A stretch of 64,000 bases of DNA, taken from Blastomussa wellsi. Lineage: Eukaryota; Cnidaria; Anthozoa; Scleractinia; Plerogyridae. The notes under the pieces were generated by a model. It was not told the origin of the DNA and did no database searches. It saw only the letters and a list, made by a program, of their open reading frames with translations. The translations under genes were made by a program, and so were the position numbers. This document shows, one piece after another, positions 57,001 to 64,000 of this stretch. The DNA is taken from NCBI GenBank assembly GCA_947652115.1, contig OX393567.1:25689127-25753126 (forward strand), given 5' to 3'. Position 1 is the first letter of the stretch; each line of letters opens with the position of its first letter.

Positions 57001-60000
57001 CCCAGTAACAGACCCGGAGCAGCTCCTCCGTCTATCACGTGACTCTCACGTGATCTACCCAGTTCTGGTCGATAAACGGGAAGCAGCCAATGTCAAGCTT
57101 AACATGATTGGCCTCGTACCCCCTGCCAGTATAGCTTTTGTTGTTCCCAAAGGAAAGCGGGAAAGTTTTCCAAAGAAGCTCTTGATGTCTGTATTCGAAG
57201 CTTGGCCAGTATTGATATTGACTTTTTTACTTTCAATTTTGGCGGGCGTTTTTCTGTGGCTTTTGGTGAGTGAGTTGTTGAGATCTAGACAGACTGTTGA
57301 AACGGTGCCCCTTGCATTCTCTAATTTGGGGATCATCAGCCACTAAAATAAATGTATTTCAGGAATTTGCTTGCCATGTGAGACACATGCAATGAAATTG
57401 CAAGCCGCAAGAGGCGGCAATTTAATAGGAGCACCTTTACAAAGTGGCATGCAATTATTAGAAACTATATCAAAAATTTGAGCAATGTTTCCTATATTTC
57501 AGCATTCTCGTCCGCAGGCGAAGAGATCCTTTTAACCAGTACCAAGAATAACGACCTCTGGTCAGTTCTAATTTGAAAGCCCGCGAATCATGGACTTCGT
57601 CTCGTTCTGCGCATAATACATTTCGCTTAAATCGAAGTTTAATTGTGATTGGCTAACAATCAAAAATAGCACCCTGCGACTGCTAAAAAATTGGAACTGG
57701 CCAGGGTCCCAATCCTGTTGGACCTGTTGTTGACCAAAGCGACAAAAAGGATCGTACCTCACGAATCGGCGAATTATTTCATATTTTCAAACGCGGAGCG
57801 GTAGTCGCCTGTATGTTGGTAGTCAATTTCCTTCCAGGAAGACCTGACAAAAAAGCCTTGATTTGCGGCAATGTTTTAGCGAATAGCTACGAAAACAGAG
57901 AAAAGGCGAATGAATAAAAAAGCAAATTTATCGAATTCTTGAACATTTGAGTGCGCACAGGCACGTGTCTTTAATTCTTAGCTTACGAATTGCTTCATTT
58001 GCAAACATGACACACTCTTGACTGATTCTGTTCCAGGATACTTGGTTCAACGAAAAAGAATTTCCTCGCACCTTTTTCAGAGGCTCATGGGAAGGATTCT
58101 GGTGGGCATTTGTCTCCATGACAACAGTGGGGTAATACAATCGCACTCAGTTTTTTACATCCTCGCCCCAGGCGTCCCTCCTTGCTTTGTAGTGTGGCGC
58201 GTGGAGTTGTGGGCCGATTGCAGTCGGAAAATGTTTCTATCACCTAACCATATCAAGGCCCCGCTTCCCTAATTCACACCCTTTTTCCGACGCAATGCAA
58301 CGGCATATGAGATAGAGGCAGCTCTTCCAACGTTAGTCAGCTTGATAGAAGACCTCGGTAGCACAAAAGCTGGCATCGTTGGTGGACAGATAACTAAATC
58401 GAGATATAGTTAATGAAAAGTATAGCTACCCTCTGTGAGCAATGAGTGTAGTTACTAATTGTGATCTGGAGGTGGAATCGAAGCTGCTTATTTGCTAGTG
58501 TAGTTTTCTTTAGCAGAGAGCTGTGGAAAACCCAAATATAAGTTGTCACAGATCTTTACGAGACAAAACAAAATTCAAATGAAGTTTGAGTAGAAAATTT
58601 CTGATTGATTTTGTAACCTATAAAATCCAACAATGGTTTTCGAATTTAAATCGATTGGGTATGAACCAGCTCTGAAACTCTTTGTCTAATTGTCTAGCCT
58701 TGCGTTTTGCACAGAGCATTAAAAACAATCAACGATTTAGTGCAGTCTTTTAACAGCATTCATTTGTTATCTAAAACTTGCAGATATGGTGACCGAGCAC
58801 CCAGATCAGTCCTGGGTCGATCTTTTGCAGTGGTCTGGATTTTAATTGGTGTCTGTATTTGTTCAATTTTCACTGCTACATTAACGACGTCACTTACAAC
58901 TATAAGCTTGGACACTAAGAAGAGTCTACCAGGATCAAAGGTTGGAATTATTTCACATACAATTATGATGACGCTCTTGTTATAATGAATTTGCCATCAT
59001 TTCACCAGTTCGTTTGCAAGAGACAAGGTAGTAAAATATTTTGTATTTTTTCAGTAATAAATAGTTTTAAAGTGAGAAATGAGAAATAAGTTTATTGATA
59101 CCTCCCCATAGGGGCTTTCCAGGATAAAAAAAAATCACTAGTTTGGCAAGGGAGTGTGATTATGTTCCAGTACCACCAACTGTCGCTTCAGCCATTCCAG
59201 CCTCTGAACAATTTATCTTCGACAGCGTTCAGACAAAAGAGGTCGAAAGCGTTTTCAAGTCGCTAGCCAATAATAAAGCGCCTTGCATTGACAAAATTCT
59301 ATCACGTGTCTTTAAAGAATCTGCGACTATCATAATTACTCCTCTCACATCCATTCTTAACACTTCTTTTACCGGCGGAATTTTCCCAAGTACCTGGAAA
59401 ACTGCCGAGGTGTGTCCCATCTTGAAAGAAGGTGATTATGAGGACGCGTGCAACAACAGACCAATCTCTTTACTGCCAATCCTTTCGAAAGTTTGTGAAA
59501 GAGCAGCGCTGAACAAAGTAACTCTTTACTGCACCATCATCGCAGTGAATTTCAATTTAAGCAACTGGAAGAAAAAAAGCCGAAAAAATTCAGGGCTGCT
59601 TCATAGCTGTCTTCATGTTCGAGGCTTGCCATTGGAGTGTCACTTGGCTTTCACTGCAACACCCGCTGTAGTGCAAGCCAACGTTATAGGTCAATTATGG
59701 AGCTATTATTCCGGCAAAGGAAGCGACGGGGCATATTTGAGCACAGCGGTCACAAGAGGCAGCTGTGGAATAAATGGTGTCTGTTCCCGGGGGAATACTC
59801 CTTGTAATTTTTGGTGGGGGTGTGCCGCCCGGATCGCCAAATCCAGACCCTATTTCAGACCAATGCATGCCATTTTCAGTCTGGCCTCAAAAATCCATAC
59901 TCGTTTTCAGACCTGACCATGAAAATACACCCGCTTTACACCCGCTAGGTAAAATTTAGCTGGAATGATATATTTTATCTATTTCTCGTTCTCTCTCATC

Positions 60001-61016
60001 AGTTGAGAAGAAAAATATGTTTATAAGCTTTCGTAAATATTCCCCCAAAAACCATACCCAATTTCAGACCATAAAAGCCAAAATCTATACCCGCTTTCAG
60101 ACCAAAACGGCTCAAAAACCATACCCTTTGGGGCGGCACATACCTATATACCTAATATCGGGAAGTACCCCCCCCCCCCCAGATGTCTGTTGCGGAAGAA
60201 AGCTAACAGAACTAGCCATTGCGAAAAGATAGCTTAAAATTAACTTCATTCTAGTTTACTTTTGTTCTTTTTCTGTTCTTTTTGAGGTTGGGGTATTGAA
60301 ACGCTCGATCGAAATGGCATTAGGGATGCAACAGCAAGCTGATTTGGAACGTAAGTGATGCGATAGCAAGGTTTTAATCAGGGTTTAGTGTGTTGGCCGT
60401 ATGGAGAGGTTTTCCGCACGAGTTTCTAAACTAATTCGAGTTTGCTTTGTCCTTGCATCACAACTTCGCTTAGTAAATCAGAGTGAAAATCAAAATGCGG
60501 ATTTCTCACGACAGTGAGTCTTACATAGTGAGAATTTTAGATTACTACCAACGTAATCTCAAATAAGAAACAATATAACTGTAATAAAATACATTTAATG
60601 TATAGCACAGTTTCAGTTCAAGCTGCACGTGGGCACTGAGTTGTGTTCGTGGGCAAGACACTTTACTCTCACAGTGCCTCTCTTCATCCAGGTGTATGCC
60701 GGCAAATTTAATGTAGCGGGGTAGGGGAGGGGTGTGGAGGGAACCCTACGATGGACTAGAATCCCATCCAGGGGGGAGTAGAAATACTCCTAGTTACTTC
60801 AGTCATGCTAAGGAAACCTGGATAAGCTCCGACCTGATGGCCCAATGGGTCCGAAACTGGCCTCGTATGCAGACTTACCTATATTTATGTGTGCTATCAT
60901 TGATGTATTTTGCATATTTATAAAATTGACATCAAGTAATAAGTTTAGCCTTCCTTTTTCAGTCTACAATTCTGTTGAGGAAATGAGATTAGGCCTGGAC
61001 CATGGAGAAATTGAAG
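54006..61016 (+). CDS. Glutamate-receptor-like channel with potassium-type selectivity filter, 3' end not seen
   Basis: Exons: 54006-54213, 56928-57265, 58037-58131, 58784-58940, 60287-60350, 60963-61016; phases fit and give about 305 residues. Layout: signal peptide (1-24); an S1 ligand-binding lobe starting WLARPPYTI and TTEGILPALLNLMLHKCC, with an Arg-Glu in VLVDKREA at the place where ionotropic receptors bind the ligand carboxylate (my alignment); M1 (about 162-182, LILTFLLSILAGVFLWLL); pore helix and filter EGFWWAFVSMTTVGYGDRAP (T211-D217); inner helix (about 228-250); then S2 beginning VGVLKRS and YNSVEEMRLGLDHGEIEG. There is no large N-terminal receptor domain. The filter is that of K+ channels, not of animal glutamate receptors. 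The rest of S2 is not in the window; a DIRS element follows. Domain calls are by eye. Confidence 0.82.
54257..56414 (-). mobile_element. Defective TTAA-flanked DNA transposon in receptor intron 1
   Basis: Terminal inverted repeats GGTAGTAGATACCCGCA at 54261 and, inverted, ending at 56410; TTAA directly outside each end (54257-54260 and 56411-56414). It carries the transposase remnant at 54918-55962 on the minus strand. The TTAA could be target duplication or palindromic end; Kolobok- and piggyBac-type elements both use TTAA. The 2.15-kb element fills most of the intron between receptor exons 1 and 2. Confidence 0.85.
54918..55962 (-). pseudogene. Internally deleted transposase (Mutator-like domain family)
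   Basis: Two minus-strand frames: 55962-55315 (215 codons) and a second frame from about 55361 to 54918. The first has a basic N terminus (RSLRRSVSRGKRSRKP), Cys pairs (CAVCKECL, CANNSC), and NRRSALAMRIIGRGRASLTK then FCAVMNMPGP, which I recognise from transposase-like proteins common in cnidarian and Hydra genomes (Mutator-like transposase domain in Pfam, from memory). The second looks like the C-terminal end of the same family (GLSQNNNEALNHLVWDI, CALAVCLFNGG). The central part expected between them is missing and the frames do not match, so this is a broken, internally deleted copy. Confidence 0.75.
56505..56905. repeat. Direct repeat pair before receptor exon 2
   Basis: gggacaaaagtcggga with ggacggatcacctcggatcg occurs at 56508-56541 and again at about 56856-56900, spaced 350 bp apart and ending 28 bp before the exon 2 acceptor. 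In between lie an inverted pair (atttgaataagaa / ttcttattcaaat) and a palindromic GGCCAGACC-type end at about 56807. Confidence 0.65.
59143..59530 (+). pseudogene. LINE reverse transcriptase fragment (N-terminal part)
   Basis: Open frame with features of the start of a non-LTR reverse transcriptase: VFKSLANNKAPCIDKILSRV, ILNTSFTGGIFPSTWKTAEV, CPILKEGDYEDACNNRPISL and LPILSKVCERAALNKV. Homology ends at about 59530, before the catalytic motifs, and what follows is unrelated, so the element is truncated at its 3' side. It lies in the receptor intron between exons 4 and 5. Confidence 0.85.
59788..60182. mobile_element. MITE with imperfect long inverted ends (receptor intron 4)
   Basis: The left end gggggaatactccttg and gtgtgccgcccgg are matched inverted by ggggcggcacatacct and gggaagtaccccccc on the right. 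The interior repeats a cataccc / ttcagacc phrase several times. About 395 bp, ending about 100 bp before receptor exon 5. Confidence 0.65.
60651..60880 (+). mobile_element. SINE body copy (receptor intron 5)
   Basis: gggcaagacactttactctc, catccaggtgtatgccggca, ggactagaatcccatccagg, gagtagaaatactcctagtt and gataagctccgacctgatgg follow the same order as in 21800-22024. Confidence 0.7.
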
Positions 61017-61353
61017 GTAACTGACTTACCAACTGGAAATTTTTACCATTGACATAATTTGTTTCCACTTTGCAAACAGTGGTCTTGTGATATGTTAACT
61101 AATTAAAATTTTTTTGTATGAGAATCGAGGCAAAAAACAGTTTGTGAACCTGTAATGTATTGCGTGACATCACGTGACTTGTGTACGTTGAGTTGCGCAT
61201 TATGGACTGATTCTATTCCGTCACCGCACTGAGGGCTCACGTGAGATAGCATTGCGCCTGCGCGAACTCAGTGTGTTGCCGCCTTTGGAGCGAACGGACG
61301 TTTGGTTTTTCAACACGCTGAGAATTTTAGTTTTAAGCGATAATTCTCTAAAA
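61017..61353 (+). other. Junction of receptor intron and DIRS 5' region
   Basis: Starts with the donor after receptor exon 6 (gaag|gtaactg) and becomes GC-richer from about 61140 (catcacgtgacttgtgtacg onward), running into the retroelement ORF1. The exact left end of the element, expected to be one half of an inverted terminal repeat, could not be fixed. Confidence 0.5.
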
Positions 61354-62295
61354 ATGCCCGAGACCTCGGATAAATCTGAGCTTAAGGGCGAGAAAGACAA
61401 CTTAAAAAGGAAACGTAGTGGCTCTAGAAGCGAACACATTGAAGCAAATGTTAGAATCATCGAAAGAGATGATGGCGCCGATGGCGCCAAAACTGACTCA
61501 CATGGTTTACAAGAGCTGGCCGCTACGCTGAGACAGGGTTTCACCCAGATGTCTCAAGATTTATCCAAGACTATTGCTGAGTCCTTCAAACAGTTTCAGT
61601 CAGACTTTGAAGTACAATATGTTGACACGGAGGAAGAACAGGAGGCAAAATCTGCCGAGAATGACCACGAGGTCAGCGAAGAGCCCCCCACGAAGAAGAA
61701 GCGAGATGACAAAACTACGAGCTTAGAAGAAGCTGTGACAAAGCTGGCTGACTCAGCCGGGGCTCACAAAATGCCTTCTAATGAAGGAAAATTTGAGGTA
61801 CTTAACAGCTTGAAACAAGAGCTGAAGAAAGAGGAGACGGGCCCAAGTGTAAACACAGAGCTGGCGAATGTAGTGAATGCCATGCTCAAAGAAGGGCTGC
61901 CTGAAGAGAAACTTCAGGAAAAGTTGAACAAGTATCCCAGACCAGAGAACTGTGAATTCTTGACAAAAGTACGAGTCAATCAACCAGTATGGGACCACCT
62001 TACTCCAACAGTCCGGTCCCAAGATGTTAGACTGCAAAAGGTGCAGACATCCACCTTCAAAGGAATGTGCGCGTTGACAAATATGATCGACAAACTCCTT
62101 GAGCACTTGTCGTCACTCCCAGCGGGAAACGAACTTCTTCAAAAGTCAACAGATGCACTTACATTGTTCGCTAATGCAAACAGTGAACTCAATCAAAGAC
62201 GAAGGGAATTTATTAAACCGGATTTACACGAGGAATACAAACATCTTTGCTCCTCGTCGGTTCTGATCACTGACCAATTGTTTGGCAATGTTTAG
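61354..62295 (+). CDS. DIRS-type retroelement ORF1 (gag-like)
   Basis: From ATG 61354 to TAG 62293-62295, 313 residues. A basic start (NLKRKRSGSRSEH), a long acidic and charged middle with a nuclear-signal-like PPTKKKRDDK, and a C-terminal half rich in Leu/Lys. No named domain recognised; position and charge fit the ORF1 product of DIRS-type elements. Upstream in-frame sequence has no ATG, so 61354 is preferred. The stop overlaps the ORF2 start by 8 nt. Confidence 0.75.
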   Translation: MPETSDKSELKGEKDNLKRKRSGSRSEHIEANVRIIERDDGADGAKTDSHGLQELAATLRQGFTQMSQDLSKTIAESFKQFQSDFEVQYVDTEEEQEAKSAENDHEVSEEPPTKKKRDDKTTSLEEAVTKLADSAGAHKMPSNEGKFEVLNSLKQELKKEETGPSVNTELANVVNAMLKEGLPEEKLQEKLNKYPRPENCEFLTKVRVNQPVWDHLTPTVRSQDVRLQKVQTSTFKGMCALTNMIDKLLEHLSSLPAGNELLQKSTDALTLFANANSELNQRRREFIKPDLHEEYKHLCSSSVLITDQLFGNV

Positions 62296-63937
62296 GCTCG
62301 TGGAAAAACGGCCACAAACATCCTCCGAACTTCAAGAGGAAGAAGGAGGGGAAGTCAAAATGAATCAGACTGCTAACAACGTTGAGGTACGAAATGTGTT
62401 AGAGCAATCTATTAAAATTACAGGTGGAAGACTGAAACAATTTACCTCTCAGTGGCAATGCATAACCTCAGATCCTTTCATACTTAATAGTGTGAAAAAT
62501 TATAACATTGAGTTTGAAAATGGAGAGCCAATGCAGTTTATGCCACCAAAAGAAATAAATTTTACAAAACCAGAGCAGGAGGTCATTGACAATGAAATTG
62601 ATACACTGCTGACCAAAGGTGTGATTTCAGAAACCACACATTGCCCTGGTGAATATATTTCTACTATATTCGTACGCCCTAAGAAAGATGGAGGGTTTAG
62701 ATTAATTCTAAATTTGAAGAATTTGAATGAACATGTGGAGTATCAACATTTTAAGATGGATACCTTACAATCGGCAATAAGGCTTATGACTCCAAACTGT
62801 TATATGGCCTCAGTAGACCTGTGTGACGCATACTACTCAGTGCCAATTCACAAAGATGATCAAAAATATCTGAGGTTTTGCTGGAAAGGTAGATTGTTTC
62901 AGTTTACATGTCTACCAAATGGTCTGGCTTGTGCACCCCGACTCTTCACAAAAATCCTTAAGCCAGTGTATGCTACGCTGCGCCAGAAGGGTCACCTACA
63001 TGTAGGCTATATTGATGACTCTTATTTACAAGGGGAGAGAGTGGAGGACTGCCAAGCCAATATTAATGATACCTGTGACTTATTTTCAACATTGGGTTTT
63101 ATCCTACATCCTGATAAGTCGGTCTTACAGCCAGTTCAAGTCCTTACATTTCTGGGATTTGTCTTGGATTCAGTTAATATGACTGTCTCCTTAACACAGG
63201 AAAAAATCCAGCGCATAAGGGAAAGATGCAAGAAAATGATGGAGCTGGTTGAGCTCCCAATCCAGGAACTAGCTAGCTTTATAGGGCTTTTAGTGTCCAG
63301 TTTTCCTGGGATCTTATCTGTATGGACCACTGTATTATATAGACAACTTGAGAGGGATAAAACTACAGCCTTAAGACAAAACTATGGCAATTATAATGCT
63401 CAAATGAGATTATCCCAAGAAAGCTTTTCAGAGATAAAGTGGTGGTATGATAACATACAGACCAATAACTACCCCATATTATTGCCTAATTCAAAGGTTG
63501 ATGTAATAATTTACACCAATGCATCAACTAAAGGATGGGGAGCTGTCAAAGAGACAGAGAAAATAGGAGGTAGATGGTCAGAGGAAGAAGCAAAATATCA
63601 CATTAATTGTCTGGAGCTGTTAGCTGCAATTTTTGGACTTAAGGCATTTTGCAAAAATGAGCAAGGCATTCACGTTAAGATTTACTCTGATAACTCTACA
63701 ACTGTGAACTATATTAATGCTATGGGAGGTGTACATTCTAGGGAATGTCACACTATTGCTAAAGATATTTGGCAGTGGTGCATAGAAAAACAAATATGGT
63801 TAACAGCTGCTCATATCCCAGGGACAAAAAATGTTGAGGCAGATCGGGAATCACGCGTTTTCTCAGACAACAAGGAATGGATGATAAGATCTGATATTTT
63901 CCAACAGATCACAGATATCTGGGGGAGCCCTCCATAG
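62288..63937 (+). CDS. DIRS-type retroelement ORF2: reverse transcriptase-RNase H
   Basis: From ATG 62288 to TAG 63935-63937. RT motifs in order: VRPKKDGGFRLILNLKNLN, MASVDLCDAYYSVPI (catalytic Asp), LPNGLACAPRLFTK, GYIDDSYL (YxDD-type catalytic pair) and LGFILHPDKS. The RNase H part follows with IIYTNASTKGWGAV, INCLELLAAIFGLKAF, IYSDNSTTVNYIN and HIPGTKNVEADRESR. The first RNase H Asp, normally TDAS, is Asn here (codon AAT), so that activity is probably lost. The frame stops at GSPP, while the family's next conserved motif (IDLFASRLN) follows in another frame, indicating a small indel near 63930. The expected downstream methylase-like and tyrosine recombinase regions lie beyond the window. 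Confidence 0.9.
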   Translation: MFRLVEKRPQTSSELQEEEGGEVKMNQTANNVEVRNVLEQSIKITGGRLKQFTSQWQCITSDPFILNSVKNYNIEFENGEPMQFMPPKEINFTKPEQEVIDNEIDTLLTKGVISETTHCPGEYISTIFVRPKKDGGFRLILNLKNLNEHVEYQHFKMDTLQSAIRLMTPNCYMASVDLCDAYYSVPIHKDDQKYLRFCWKGRLFQFTCLPNGLACAPRLFTKILKPVYATLRQKGHLHVGYIDDSYLQGERVEDCQANINDTCDLFSTLGFILHPDKSVLQPVQVLTFLGFVLDSVNMTVSLTQEKIQRIRERCKKMMELVELPIQELASFIGLLVSSFPGILSVWTTVLYRQLERDKTTALRQNYGNYNAQMRLSQESFSEIKWWYDNIQTNNYPILLPNSKVDVIIYTNASTKGWGAVKETEKIGGRWSEEEAKYHINCLELLAAIFGLKAFCKNEQGIHVKIYSDNSTTVNYINAMGGVHSRECHTIAKDIWQWCIEKQIWLTAAHIPGTKNVEADRESRVFSDNKEWMIRSDIFQQITDIWGSPP

Positions 63938-64000
63938 ATCTCTTTGCATCCAGACTAAATCATCAGGTTCCATGCTATGTATCCTGGAAACCTGACCCAG
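63938..64000 (+). pseudogene. Frame-shifted continuation of the DIRS polyprotein
   Basis: Starting just upstream of the ORF2 stop and in another frame, the sequence reads IDLFASRLNHQVPCYVSW, a motif that normally follows RNase H in DIRS elements. Its shift against ORF2 suggests a 1-nt deletion or 2-nt insertion in this copy. Confidence 0.65.

Noticed and set aside
58281..58400. Short open stretch with AALPTLVSLIEDLGSTKAG, considered as an extra receptor exon
   Set aside because: No suitable acceptor and donor with matching phase, and it would split the filter between exons 3 and 4, whose phases already join.

Overview
The window is animal nuclear DNA, most likely from an anthozoan cnidarian such as a stony coral. 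I infer this from short exons with GT-AG introns of a few hundred bases, AT-rich non-coding DNA, a metazoan gene set and dense repeats of mixed classes (CR1/L2-like LINE tails, a tRNA-derived SINE, several MITE families, a DIRS-type retroelement, a TTAA-flanked DNA transposon). The species cannot be named from sequence alone. Gene models were built by hand from splice signals, reading-frame continuity and recalled family sequence; exon phases agree throughout the models.

Layout: (1) 522-8654 (+), the last 18 exons of IFT70/TTC30, an intraflagellar-transport TPR protein. (2) 10990-14893 (+), ALYREF/THOC4, the mRNA export adaptor, 6 exons. (3) 14.9-19.7 kb, 3' UTR and repeats, including a LINE tail. 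(4) 19758-41151 (+), a 34-exon gene for an 875-residue SH3-DH-PH-SH3-RA Rho GEF. Its introns carry a LINE tail, foldback elements and a 42-copy 66-bp minisatellite whose last copy supplies a splice acceptor. (5) 43637-45321 (-), 3-methyladenine DNA glycosylase (MPG/AAG), 2 exons. (6) 46739-48950 (-), a LOG/TIGR00730-family protein, 6 exons. (7) 50604-61016 (+), a glutamate-receptor-like channel whose pore carries a potassium-channel selectivity filter (TTVGYGD). It has two candidate signal-peptide first exons, and its introns are filled by a defective TTAA-flanked DNA transposon, MITEs and a LINE fragment; its 3' end is not seen. (8) 61354-64000 (+), a DIRS-type retroelement running off the right edge.

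The genes are not a functional cluster. The most notable points are the K+-filter glutamate-receptor-like gene, the splice-acceptor minisatellite in the Rho GEF gene, the SH3-DH-PH-SH3-RA architecture, the LOG-family gene in an animal, and the nested transposon structures.
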